DNA of 64,000 bases from Allolobophora icterica (Eukaryota > Annelida > Clitellata > Crassiclitellata > Lumbricidae), in contig OY744613.1 in assembly GCA_963556255.1 (NCBI GenBank), positions 50,421,745 through 50,485,744 of the forward strand, given 5' to 3'. The first letter of the stretch is position 1. Each line of letters begins with the position of its first letter. Of the stretch, positions 1 through 11,541 are shown piece by piece. The position numbers and the translations under genes are program-made. The notes beneath the pieces are model-generated. The model was not told the origin of the DNA and did no database searches. It worked only from the letters and a program-made list of their open reading frames with translations.

Positions 1-296
1 TATTACTGCTATATGTAGGAGCACACGCTACTAACCTTGCTGTACCCCACCGGTTACAAAACTATATCAGTGTGCTGTATGTTACAATACTGATGATTGT
101 TTTAAGACATAATTATTAAGTCAAGTAACAACTTTATATTTACTTATTAAAGTAATTTGATCTAATCTGATGATATTATTACGTAGCCTATCCGCATTGA
201 ACCATGTTTGGGAAATAGTACTGAACCAAATTGAAAGAATGACCCAGAATAGAACATTCCAGATATGTATGTCATTTCATGATATATTGACTTCAA
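1..296. other. Unassigned AT-rich sequence
   Basis: No coding frame, repeat or RNA gene is recognised here. The sequence is AT-rich and lies upstream of the LINE remnant. Confidence 0.3.
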
Positions 297-1300
297 CAGC
301 TATGTCGACAACCCATCTGACTTTCTGAATATCCTCTCCTCGGTCAATCTCATTCAACACATCATTTTCCGACTCACATCAAGAACCGCACCCTTGATCC
401 CATCATCACATCCTCAACTTCACTCCTGTCCCCTAAACTGTCTGACTGTGTTCTCAACATCACAGATCATTCATTACTTAATCATTGCTGATCTGGAAAT
501 TAAACCTTTTTCTCGGCCTCCTGCATACTCCTATTCTTTCCGGCGCATTGGACCCATCGACTGCAAGTCCTTCATGCAAGATATCCTTTACTCCCAACTG
601 GTTCTTAGCCCTCACTCTTCTCTCGATGACCTCGTTTCTTGCTACAATTCCACACTCTCTGGTCATCTCGATACACATGCCCCACTCATTACCAAGCACA
701 TCATACACACAAATAACCTCTGGTTCACTTCCTATCTTCAGGAATTCAAAACCTTCCTCAGACGCCTCGAACACTCCTACAAGCGCACCATTGACCCAAT
801 TGCCAAGACTGCAGCCCTTAGCACTCTCAAATCTGTAACCAACAAATACCATAAACTTATTGCTGCTGCCAAGAAAAAGTACCATTCATCACTCATCCAC
901 TCTAGCTCTTCCAATCCAAGACTTCTCTGGAAAGCCATAAACTCTCTTCTTCATCGTAAGTCTTCTTCTCCACTACCAAGCTCCCTACCTTCTCCTTCTA
1001 TCGCTGATACCTTTTGCTAATTTTACTCCTACAAAATCTCGTCTCTTCGCTTCGCTTCTCCTTGCAGTCCCTACTCAATTAACACTCCACCTCTGCTTCT
1101 TCCTCTAGCACCGAATCAGTGCATCATATTTATCCCACTCCTCCCGCCGCTCACTCTTCTTTCCTAACTCCTCTCCCAACATTTGCACCATGACAATAAA
1201 TTCTCTCCCCAACACACAATGTGAACTCGATACTATTCCCACATCTCTCCTCAAAGATTGTGCCTCTGTCCTGGTTCCTGTCATCACCCAAATTATCAAC

Positions 1301-1309
<9 letters not shown>
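297..1309 (+). mobile_element. CR1/L2-like LINE remnant, endonuclease end to start of RT
   Basis: Translating in shifting frames gives the end of an apurinic-type endonuclease, then the basic linker (residues such as NNLWFTSYLQEFKTFLRRLEHSYKRT and LLWKAINSLLHRK in pieces), then the RT lead-in CELDTIPTSLLK followed by VLVPVITQIINPSL at 1215-1309. This order is typical of the CR1/L2 group of non-LTR retrotransposons. Several frameshifts show it is dead. It stops abruptly in the microsatellite at 1301, so the RT core and 3' end are missing. Confidence 0.8.
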
Positions 1310-1868
<559 letters not shown>

Positions 1869-2115
1869 CCTTTTTGTCCGAATGTTCTGTGACATAAATT
1901 GCACATGTAAGGTTTTCGCCAGTGTGTGTTCTTGCATGGTATTTCAAATTAGATTTCTTTGCAAACGCTTTGTCAGATAAATTGCACATGTATGGCTTCC
2001 GTGCATTGTGTGTTATGATTGTGTTCCTTGAGATGACCTAAAGTCCAAATGTTCTGTGACATAAATTACACACGTAAGGTTTTCTCCAGAGTGTGTTCTT
2101 CTGTGGTCTTTGTCT
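1869..2115 (-). pseudogene. C2H2 zinc-finger fragment (pseudogene)
   Basis: Read on the minus strand, the stretch holds pieces of two to three fingers: CNLCHRTFG, then a finger with DKAFAKKSNLKYHARTH, then another CxxC half. Linkers are mutated (HSGE, HTGEN) and frames shift between pieces. It resembles gene A just upstream and is probably a duplicated, truncated 3' end of a sister copy. The MITE at 1465-1868 cuts it off. Confidence 0.7.
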
Positions 2116-2629
2116 CTGTAGAAATCTACTCCTTTTCCTTAATCCATGAATGACGAAAGGGATTAATTTCCCAGTCTCTTTTAATACACTCTTGTCTGCA
2201 AAGGGTAAAATGCTTGATAGCAGAATCACCTTAATTATATCCATCATCTAGTACACCTTCAAATTTTGTTCCATGATCTTGCAACAGAGTTTACTAGTTT
2301 TCTCCATTTCAAACGCCTCCTTCCTCATCAATGTGTGTTCCAGTAGCCCATTTTTACAGTGGAAACGCAACTTTCACCATTCATTTATCTAATTTTAGTT
2401 TCATCTTTGCTTAGCGAAACACTCTAATCCAACAGAATACTTATTATTCTATTAATGTTCTTCTATTGGTCGCAGTATGGCATTTGCCTCCGTCTCTATA
2501 ACTAATAGCCTGGCAGAGAATTTGTTCCGAGCACTGGTTCCCATCACATATTCATATCTGCTAATGAAGTATGTCCGATTTAAAAATGATGCAGAAATAG
2601 GAACTTTTGAACTGATAGTGTTTCCATGT
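2116..2629. other. Downstream flank of gene A, nothing recognised
   Basis: No convincing coding frame or known repeat. Short open frames here have no motif. It may include the 3' untranslated region of gene A. Confidence 0.3.
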
Positions 2630-4462
2630 TCAGGGGAAGTAGTTTAAAAGTCGCATTTCAAAGAGTTCCAGAAATGTCTCTTTTTGATCATTTTCATGGC
2701 AGTGATGACAACAGTGTTCCACTAACTCAGTTTCAATTTCAAACATCTTATCACACATTCCACAGCCATAACATCTCAAAATAAAATGATTCACATCAGC
2801 ATCATTTGTTGAATTATTTACAACTTATTTTTCATCCAGACTTGGTTTCTTTTTCTGATTAGATGAATCTTCTTCTTTTGGTTCTACTGTTGACATCTCA
2901 GTCATGTTAATCGCATATGATTTTTCTCCAATGTGTGTACTGACGTGTCCCCTGAGATTAGGTTTCCTAGCAAATGCTTTGTGACATAAATTGCACTTGT
3001 ATGGTTTTTCACCAGCATGGAGTCTTCTATGGGCTTCCAGATTGCCTTTGAGGGCAAATGCTTTGTTACATAACATGCATATGTATGGTTTTTCTCCAGT
3101 GTGGGTTCGTGAATGGGAATAAAGTGAACTCAGGTTAGAAAACATTTTGTTGCATACATGGCACATGTAGGGCTTTTCTCCATTGTGTGTTCTTATATGG
3201 TTTTAAAGAGTTGATTTATGTCCAAATGCTTTGTCACAGAAAGTGCAAATGAATGATTTTTCACCAGTGTGTGTTCTGACATGTCCTCTGAGATTAGCTT
3301 TAACTGCAAATGCTTTGTCACATAGATTGAACTTGTGCGGTTTTTCTCCAGTGTGTGTTATTATGTGAGCTTTGAGACATGAATTGCTTGCAAATGTTTT
3401 GCAACATAAATTGCATGTGTATGGTTTTTCTCCAGTGTGTGTTCTTGTATGGCCAGTTAGTTGGGATTTATCTAGAAATGCTTTGTCACAAAACATGCAC
3501 AGGTATGGTTTTTCTCCAGTGTGTATTTTGGCATGCCTTCTGAGATGAGACCTATGTTTAAATGCTTTGTCACATAAGATGCACTTGTGCGATTTTTCTC
3601 CTGTGTGTGTTCTAGTGTGAGTTTTGAGACCTCTATTGGATCCAAATGTTTTGTTACATAACTCACTCAGATATGGTTTTTCTCCAGTGTGCGTTCTTCC
3701 GTGCTCTTTCAGACAAGATTTCAGTGCAAATGCTTTGTCACATAAATTACATTTGTACGGCTTTTCTCCAGTGTGTGATCTCGTGTGATTCCTGAGATTA
3801 TGTCTTGCTGTGAATGCTTTATCACATAAATGGCACATGTATGGCTTCTCTCTATTGTGTATTCTGATATGTTCCTTGAGATAACTTCTTTGTCCAAATG
3901 TTCTATGGCATACATTGCACATGTAAGGTTTTTCTCCAGTGTGTGTTCTGGCATGGCTTATCATATTACCTTTCCTTGCAAATACTTTGTCACATAAATT
4001 GCACTTGTATGGTTTTTCTCCATTGTGTGTTACAATGTGTTGTCTCAGATGGTTCCTGTTCGCAAACGTTTTGTGACACAAATTGCACATGAAAGGTTTT
4101 TCTCCGGTGTGTGTTCTTCTGTGATTTTCGAAATCAGAATAGTGTGCAAATGCTTTGTCACATAAATTGCACATGTATGGCTTTTCTCCAGTGTGGGTTC
4201 TTGTATGGCTTTTCAGATAACATTTCTCTGCAAATGCTTTGTCACAAAAATTGCACTTGTAGGGTGTTTCTCCAGTGTGTGTTCTGATGTGACTTCTCAG
4301 ACGATGTTGTCGTGCAAATGCTTTATCACATAAATCACACTTATATGATTTTTCTCTAGTTTGCACTCGGTCATTAATTCTGAAGTTGCAATTATTTCCA
4401 AATGTTTGTTTAGAAAATTTGCACTTGAGTTTCTTTTTATCATTCCTGGTTGTTTCTTGCAT
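2630..4462 (-). pseudogene. C2H2 zinc-finger gene A with two in-frame stops
   Basis: From ATG at 4462 the frame encodes about 18 C2H2 units with TGEKPY linkers and then a basic/acidic tail, consistent with a sequence-specific nuclear DNA-binding protein. The same frame continues past TAA at 3203-3205, which replaces one residue in the helix of finger 15 (GHKSTL-stop-NHIRTH), and past TAA at 2825-2827, to reach the cluster's C-terminal module (CYGCGMCDKMFEIETELVEHC) and a TGA at 2630-2632. Fingers 10 and 14 have each lost one cysteine. A pyrimidine-rich tract ending TTTAAG lies just before the ATG, so this is probably the large last exon. The long open stretches suggest recent inactivation, or a shortened 419-residue product. 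A sequencing error is possible for each stop. Confidence 0.75.
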
Positions 4463-4467
4463 CTTGA

Positions 4468-4637
4468 GATCTTAAACAAAGAAAAAACCTTAGAAATGTT
4501 AATATACTGAATAGCTAGCTTACTTCTGGAATGTGTTAGATGACTATCTGGGCTGCGATCTTAAACAAAGAAAAAACCTTAGACATTTTAATATACTGAT
4601 TTTACTTCTGGATTCTGTTAGATGACCATCTGAGTAT
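4468..4637 (-). repeat. 89-bp tandem duplication of the gene A splice-acceptor region
   Basis: GATCTTAAACAAAGAAAAAA starts at both 4468 and 4557, and about 80 bp following each copy align with few changes. On the minus strand each copy supplies a polypyrimidine tract and AG just before the gene A coding exon, so two candidate 3' splice sites exist. Confidence 0.8.
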
Positions 4638-4639
4638 AA

Positions 4640-5080
4640 CGCAGTGCTCATTGGAATATGCTACAGAGCAAACAGGTTCATGTGGGAATTGGCTTTGTGA
4701 CAGTGGGAAACTTCAACTGTGGGAAAGGAAGAAAAAGAGAGATGATATGTTTAGATTTTATTACCAGCAACGCTATGCAACAGGATGTCATGAATCCCAA
4801 CAGACGAAGCAACACCATCAACCACAGCAACACACTAAATATAATTATTGTAGAGAACCCGATCAAGTTCTCTGACAAGAATTAGACCCAACTCGTTAAA
4901 AGCAGACAAAGGTAACATTTAACGTCTCTTCTTCTTTTACCTTTCTTAAAACTTGCTTTTTCTCTCGGGGTCTCTCGCACTGGCAGCGCTTCTGAATGGC
5001 CCGTCCGCTAGAAGTGCTTTATAAATATCCGAATACAATACATACAATACAATACAATACATACAATACAATTTAAATAC
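4640..5080 (+). mobile_element. CR1/L2-like LINE remnant (endonuclease piece plus 3' tail)
   Basis: At 4658-4885 the translation contains VGNFNCGKGRKREMICLDFI and NTLNIIIVENP, matching the GDFN and TLDLI motifs of LINE endonucleases. It is followed by the 3' end of the same LINE family seen at 7858-9483 (TTTTTCTCTCGGGGTCTCTC and the ATACAATAC tail). The RT domain between them is deleted. Confidence 0.7.
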
Positions 5081-5206
5081 GAGCAGGGTAAAGGCCTTAT
5101 AGCCGCTACCTGAAAACGTGTACATTTACTTTAAAAAACTGAAACTGCCTTTCATATATATTTAGTTAACCAATTTCAGCTCAAGTTGAGCTGTTCTACT
5201 GATTTT

Positions 5207-5541
5207 GGTAAAACCGTCGTTTACGTTGCTAAATTCAACATGTTTTCAGGCCCGTAGTTTACGTTGCTAAATTATAATGCCAAGACTTCAGTAAAACTTT
5301 GACTTTTAAGTTTGACTTTTAATATTAAATATTTTCATCACTCATCCAACCTCTAGTTTCAGTTATATGTTCATCGATCATCCAGCTTCTAGTTTCAGTA
5401 ATATTTTCATCAATAATCCAACTTCTAGTTTTACTATGAAATTTTCATATGCGGCAATAGACCTAACGTGAAGGAATTTAGCAACGTAAACTTAGGATTT
5501 CCAACCACTATCAATTTAGCAACGTAAACTACGGTTTTACC
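5207..5541. mobile_element. MITE with 8-bp target duplication and internal minisatellite
   Basis: The ends are inverted repeats: GGTAAAACCGTCGTTTACGT at 5207 and the complement of the sequence ending ACGGTTTTACC at 5541. Subterminal copies of GTTTACGTTGCTAAAT lie inside both ends. The flanks are a perfect 8-bp duplication, CTGATTTT (5199-5206 and 5542-5549). The interior holds three units of the TTTTCATC/CCAACTTCTAGTTT minisatellite. An 8-bp duplication is typical of hAT, and is also seen in P and Merlin elements. There is no coding capacity. Confidence 0.9.
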
Positions 5542-5549
5542 CTGATTTT

Positions 5550-6130
5550 AATGTAGGAAAAGCTCTACTGTTTCCTACCTCACAACCTCCTTACATTATA
5601 AAAAGCAGAGCGTGAAACAGCCCAAGTTACACTCAAAAAACTTTAAACCGAAATGTTGTGAGAAAGTCGAGTATAACTAACGATGATATAGTAAAAAAGT
5701 TTAAACGCAGTTTTCTTTTGTACAGCTCTTCAAAATGGTGACCATCATACAGAAGCAACTTTTAACTATGAGTGGGATTACCAAGTCCACTGTCCTCTAC
5801 CGATTAAAACAGATTTCATGTTACACGCTCACACATTCAGCCAAAATAATGTGAGAAGTTACAGAGTTAGATAACCCACCATCAGCTGATGCTTTTTGCG
5901 TTAGACACTGTTGCTGTCTGTAATTGCTTCCCGCAACCTCCCCAAATTTAGGTCCACTCAGCCTTTCATTCGCGAGATGGCGCGTTTGTGAAAATGAGAT
6001 GTAGGACGTGATGGGCGCCTTGTATGGCTGTCGTGTACAGTTAAATTTGACTCCTGTAATAACTTGTGATCATCCGTTCATACTGATTTGTAATCATACT
6101 GCGTTATTGTCAGTTTGAAGATATTAAACG
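5550..6130. other. Intergenic sequence without recognised genes
   Basis: No motif-bearing frame is seen. The sequence is of average composition. Confidence 0.3.
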
Positions 6131-6133
6131 AAG

Positions 6134-6243
<110 letters not shown>

Positions 6244-6479
6244 GTCACTTCCCGTTTTCTCTTGAAAATCAATGCTAACCTAATGTTTAAATAGATTTAC
6301 ATTAATAGATATATAGTAACTAGGCCTACGCTACAGTCGCTATTTAACCAATTTACCGCCGCTATTAGAAATAGCCACCGGATTAAGCTGTAACTGATAC
6401 TAGGTCATCAATATGATGCCAATAAACTGCTGACAGTGCATTTTTATTGGAACTATATGTAGTGTCCTAGTTATAGGAC

Positions 6480-7792
6480 GTTGCGTTTTCGCAACATCGG
6501 CGGGAAAGATGTATTTGTTACTATAATGATGTTCTATTAGTTATCGATTGTGTTCGCGGTCATTTCAATAAAAATGTTTGTGCATGCTGTAAACTGATTC
6601 AAGTTCAATGTCACTGGTTTCCATGGTATTGAGCAAGGCACTTGACGTGCATGCGATACACGTGTAGTACGTGGTTCTGTGGCACAACCGACAACGCCGT
6701 CGACGATCATCTTCGTTCTTGGCAATGATGTGCAATGCTGTGCATCATAGGCGTAGACTTTGGGAGGGGAGCCGGGGCATGTGCCCCCCAATAATTGGGG
6801 TGGACTGTACATTCAATGCAACAAGTGTAGAATGAAGAACCAAATCCCCGTATTTTGGACAAGTGTACGCCAGTGCTGTGCATAGGCCTACAGTGTACTC
6901 TGTGTTATCAGGCTAAACACCTCGTCATCCCAAAATTCTTAAAAGACTCGCTCTTGCTTATCACCTGTGTGATCAACTGCCACATCTTTATCTTCTCCTT
7001 GTTGACAGGACTCAATGTAAATTTTGGTACTTGACATTGCCAATCCTCTTTCGTGGGCTTAGAAGACTTAGGCGGCTTTGAAGGTAGTCGTTGCTTCTTG
7101 GCCGGAAAGGGCGTTCAATCCACTGACTCTTCCATCGGCGTATGAGTATCGGACACGAGATCTGTCTGCCGCCTGGAAGACTTTGAAGATATTCTGGAAC
7201 TGTGTCCTTCGAATAAACATGCTGCGGTGGTTCGTCTGACCTTTCCGCAAGCTGCTGCCTGGAAGACTTGTACCTTGCAGACATCCGTGTCTTTCTTCTT
7301 GACTTCGATTGCGTTTCACGCGAGGTATGCCTAGTGGGCGGTGACCGTTGGTTTGACATTGATGCATCAGTGTAATGGACTTCCACATGCCCGGCAACGT
7401 CATCTGGCATCACATCGGTAGTCATGATCGAGCTCATTTTCGTCAAAATGTTCGCTATCGCTTTGCTAATCAACTTAGGATGGGGGTGGTGATATCGTCT
7501 TCTTCAAATATCACTGGGACGGCCTCCCTCAAGCAATAAAACTTCTTCCTCAGCCTCCTCTAAAAAATTCAATGTGCATCTTTCAAAAGTATGCCCAATG
7601 AAGAGTGGCAGCACTGCTCGAGCACGCCATCATTTATGAATTACTAAACTGAAATTGTTGTAAGTAATCGTAAACTGACATAAGTTTATCTGAATCACTA
7701 GGTGTCAAATTGTGCATATCGTTTTCCGCCGAAGTTGCGAGAACGCAACAATGTGTATATACCACATTCCGCCGAAGTTGCGAAAACGCAAC
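6480..7792. mobile_element. Candidate transposon bounded by GTTGCG hairpin repeats
   Basis: GTTGCGTTTTCGCAACATCG at 6480 is inverted at about 7772-7792, with a second right-hand copy near 7730. The motif is itself a hairpin (GTTGCG, TTTT, CGCAAC). The same word ends the piggyBac-type terminus at 9739, so this may be an internal or end piece of that family. A basic minus-strand frame at 7012-7473 has no recognisable domain. No target duplication was found. Confidence 0.4.
6748..6890. repeat. Interspersed repeat, GCCGGGGCATGTGCCCCC type
   Basis: The stretch from GCGTAGACT through GTGCCCCCCAATAATT to TTTTGGACAAG matches 24999-25150 with scattered changes. It is a dispersed repeat of unknown class. 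Confidence 0.6.
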
Positions 7793-7857
7793 AACGAAAT
7801 TTCGGACATTGGGGTATCGGCATAATGAGACATGCTATTAATAAATAAATAATATTA

Positions 7858-8315
7858 AATTGTATTGTATTGTATTGTATTTGGATATTTATAAAGCGCT
7901 TCTAGCGGGAGGGCCATTCAGAAGCGCTCCCAGTGCGAGAGACCCCGAGAGAAAAAGCAAGTTTTAAGAAACTTAAAAGAGGAAGAGACGTTACCTGAGA
8001 GAATAGAAGAACGAACGTGCGGAGGAAGCTCATTCCAAAGAGCAGGGCCAATGGAGGCAAAAGACCTAGATTGAGCCAGAGAAGTCCTGACACGGGGAAC
8101 GAGGAGGTCCAAGCGGTCAGATGAACGAAGAGGACGAAGAGAAGCAGCAGAGTGAGGGCGATGAATTAAGTCACATAAATATTTTGGAGCGAAACCAAGT
8201 TGAGCCTTACACACAAGGATGAGGACCTTAAATTGGATGCGGGCAGAAAGCGGGAGCCAGTGGAGTTCTTCTGTCATAAAGGTGGTGATATGAGAGAATC
8301 GAGGAAGACGGGCAA
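7858..8315 (-). mobile_element. CR1/L2-like LINE, 3' end (C-terminal RT and tail)
   Basis: The minus strand encodes ELHWLPLSARIQFKVLILV, then SLRPLRSSDRL, VPRVRTSLAQSRSFASIGP and ALWNELPPHVRSS, the standard C-terminal sequence of CR1/L2 reverse transcriptases. The 3' tail is a short TTGTA repeat at 7858-7880. The coding sequence continues at 9158 after a DNA-transposon insertion. Confidence 0.9.
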
Positions 8316-9157
8316 TTAACCCTCGAGTGCCCAAGCTATTTTTTGGTACACGAATGCCCAACGGAGGGGTCCGACCGGACCCCAATGTTTTCATTGTGAT
8401 ATCTGGAGAACGGATTGGAATATTTTAACGGGATTTGGCTTGTTATAATCCAAATTCAATTTGCAATCGACTGATATATGGTATTTCACAATAGCGCCAC
8501 CTGGTGAAACTTTATTTGAACTTTAATAGGGGCCTACTCTTTTGTAGTTTCTTTGCAATTTCGGGATTTTTCGCAGGTATTCAATTGTACGCGTGTAGTT
8601 GTTGCCTGGTTGTGGGGTACAGGATTGGAATATATTAACGGGATTTGGCTTGTTATAATCCAAATTCAATTTGCATTCGACTGATATATGGTATTTCACA
8701 ATAACTTGCGTTAAACATTTATTTCTTGGCTGGTAAACCATATGCCAGTATGACCATCAGCCGCATACCTTGGGGTGTCCTTGGTATATGCTATGGTTTA
8801 CGGGTACAGGAATGGAATATTTTAACGGGATTTGGCTTGTTATAATCCAAATTCAATTTGCAATCGACTTATAATTAGTATTTCACAACAACGTGCGTTA
8901 AAAAAGTTATTTCTGGGCTGGTAAACCATGTGCTAGTATGACCATCAGCCACATATCTTGGGGGTGTCCTTGGTATATGGTATGGTAGTGGGCTACCGGG
9001 TGGTAGAATGATCACGCAAAATATATCATACGAAGCCCAATTGAACGCTTTAGGATGTCCTAAAACCATTTTGAGAAGTTCGTGGCCGTTCTAAAGTTAT
9101 CGTGAAAAAGCGGGTCTGGGGTCCGGTCGGACCCCCCCTTGGGCATTCGAGGGTTAA
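8316..9157. mobile_element. piggyBac-type MITE inserted at TTAA within a LINE
   Basis: The element begins TTAACCCTCGAGTGCCC (8316) and ends with the complement, GGGCATTCGAGGGTTAA (9157), giving a TTAA target duplication and CCCTCGA ends as in piggyBac. Both ends also carry GGGGTCCGACCGGACCCC-like palindromes. The interior holds three copies of an approximately 85-bp unit (GGGATTTGGCTTGTTATAAT) at about 8411, 8629 and 8812. There is no transposase. Removing it with one TTAA rejoins the LINE frame as AAARLIARL. Confidence 0.93.
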
Positions 9158-9483
9158 TCTAGCAGCAGCATTGAGAACGGACTGAAGAGGAGCAAGACGG
9201 ACTTTAGGAAGACCAATGAGGAGGGAATTGCAATAGTCAAGTCTAGAGCAGACAAATGCATGGACAATTGAAGTGAAAATTGGAGATGAGAGAGAGCGAC
9301 GGATAGCTCTGAGGCGCCGCGCCTTAGGTGAAAATAGGAAGTGCGAGTGAGTTTGGAAATGTGTTCAGTAAAGGTCAGAGAATTGTCAAGGGTCACTCCT
9401 AGATCACGAACGCTAGACGAGAAAGTTAAAAGCGGAAACTCACTTAAATACTCACCTAAGTACTTCAAAAGAGACAGGATCAC
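9158..9483 (-). mobile_element. CR1/L2-like LINE, RT C-terminal part (continues 7858-8315)
   Basis: The minus strand encodes SVRDLGVTLDNSLTFTEHIS and SYFHLR, the conserved strand after the RT palm in CR1/L2 elements. A small frameshift follows before VLNAAARLI at the insertion site. It is the upstream half of the LINE interrupted at 8316-9157. Confidence 0.88.
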
Positions 9484-9699
9484 TTCTGAGAAATATAACG
9501 TCTTATGGCAAAAGAAAATTCTTGAACAAAACCACTAGTTAGACGTCAAAAAACACGAATTTTGCGCAACTCAAAAAAAATTGCAGACAACAGCAAAGAA
9601 TATATTTTTGATACCAGCAGACGTAATGAACACCCAGGAATTAAGACAAAAAGAATTTGCGTGAATTTCTCGTGTCTTGATTTTTTTTCAAATTTCCAA

Positions 9700-9742
9700 A
9701 CAGTGCGTTGCGTTTTCGCAACGTTGGCGGCAAATGGGTTAA
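9700..9742. mobile_element. Isolated piggyBac-type terminus
   Basis: The complement reads TTAACCCATTTGCCGCCAAC followed by the GTTGCGAAAACGCAAC hairpin. TTAACCC is the expected piggyBac end. The partner end was not found with confidence; the hairpin links it to 6480-7792. Confidence 0.55.
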
Positions 9743-10575
9743 TTTTAATCTGTTCTTTAAATCAAAGTTTCTAACTTTAAATTTCACTGTTATGATTGTT
9801 AATGACGTCAACACGTCATCGAATCGATTATCGGTAAGTGCTATTCTGAAAACGCTCGTCGAGTCCAAGCGAGATTGCTTCAAGGAGTACGAGAAAGAAG
9901 GCATCGAGAAATCCGAAACGACAGAGTACATTCAGAAGAGTTAACGCAACGTGCGACTTGATCTGCTCGATCAACCTCGTCACACTGTTCCGCGGATGGA
10001 GTTGCCGCAGTCAGATAAATTTCGAATATAAAACTTTCCATCGGATAATCGGTCAGTTTGTAACTGCTTTGCCACATCGGCATGGTGCGAACGAGCTTAT
10101 TTCGTCTCGGTTCGGCTTCCTATGCAAATTGGATGTGCTTTCATCACAAGAACTACAGTAACTGGCAGAGGCATGGACTCTCGGTGAGGTCTATAAAGAC
10201 GACCTTAATGCATGCTTAGGAAATGAGTTTGTGTAGTCTGTTGACTTTGTGGACACATTCAATTACGTACAAGCTCAAGATGTCTCGAAAGAGAATTTCA
10301 TGTATCGGGTGGTACTCCAGAAACAAGTTCAGGGATCATTTCCTAATGTGAAGATAGCACTCCGCATGTATCTGGTGCTTATGGTCAGTAACTGCCGTGC
10401 GGAACGTTGTCAAAAATGAAACTGATTAAGAACAGACTTCGCATATCGATGGGCAATGAGCGGTTGTCCCACCTGTCCCTGATGAGCACAGAAGCTGACA
10501 TTCTGCGTGTGATCAACTTTGAGGATCAGGTGACCGGATTTGCGAAGAAGAAAACACGCAAAGTTTCACATTAGG
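9743..10575 (+). pseudogene. hAT-like transposase remnant
   Basis: Across several frames the plus strand encodes FPNVKIALRMYLVLMVSNCR, AERC, then LIKNRLRISMGNERLSHLSL and ADILRVINFEDQVTGFAKKK. This matches the C-terminal dimerisation region of hAT-type transposases (FPNV, ERxFSxLKxIKxxLR, RLxxLxLL). Frameshifts and stops inactivate it. The N-terminal catalytic part is missing or too decayed to see. Confidence 0.7.
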
Positions 10576-10894
10576 CCTACTTCATGCCCGATACAAACTA
10601 TCTTCTGACCATTTAACTGTTTCTTATTTTAGATATTACAATTGTGTTAAATTGTGTAATGTGCACACTGCACACTAGTGAAACATTTTATAATCAATTA
10701 CGAAACACAAGTCAAAGAATTTCTTGTGCCTTTGTGGTGGAGGCCCCTAGGTGGTGCGGCCCCTGTGCACTGGCACATGGTTGCCATGCCTAAATCTGGG
10801 TCTGGCGCTACACGTGTAATTTATCATTAAAGATTTACTCTTAAACTACTGTACAAAAATATAAGTATGTGCAATTTACGACATTTAGCTTAAT

Positions 10895-11541
10895 TGTTTA
10901 AAGACTAAGAACAGAATTAAATGTATCATAAAAATCAACAAAGAAACAAAACATCAAATACTCAGAACACATGGCAATCTCGATTACACATTTATCTTTT
11001 GCAATGACCAAACATGACGTCCAATACTTAATCTAAGTAAAATAGGATCATTAATTTTATTAATAAATACATCATAAATGCAACGACAATAGGCTGAGTA
11101 TTAATAGTCTAAAATAGTCTTACAAAATGATTACAGTAAAAGTTAAACATCTATAAGGCAGAAATAGTTTACCTTAATTTAACCATAGCATAAACTTTCA
11201 TTCTCATGACCTGCAGAAAGTCTAGTCTTACAACTGCATTCTATATATCTTTCTACAGCATGTTTTCTTTGCATTGTTGTTCCATCCGGTTGTTTTTGGC
11301 TCGTTGCAGTTTCCTGCTAATGTCTCTAGTGAGCGAGTTAAAATGTTTGCAGTCTACAGTGTAAGCTTTTGTTGTTTGGCTATATTTCTTCTTTTTCCAC
11401 GAGTTCTGCCTACTGTCCAAGTATTATTAAATGAAAGCGGTCGAAAGTAACTATTAATTAATGTATGTATCCCAGCATTTCTACAGCATGTTTTCATTAT
11501 CTCAAATTACAATTGCTTTCAACTGTATGTGAAATCACAAT
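10895..11541 (-). other. 3' flank of gene B, duplicated at gene F
   Basis: The stretch aligns along most of its length with 60160-60827 downstream of gene F (shared words include AAGACTAAGAACAGAATTAA against GAGGCTAAGAACAAAACTGA, and ACACATGGCAATCTCGATTA against ATACATGACAATCTTGATTA). The duplication therefore includes 3' non-coding sequence. No gene is seen in it. Confidence 0.7.

Noticed and set aside
7012..7473. 153-residue basic minus-strand frame
   Set aside because: No motif, no homologue recognised, and it lies in a probable transposon.
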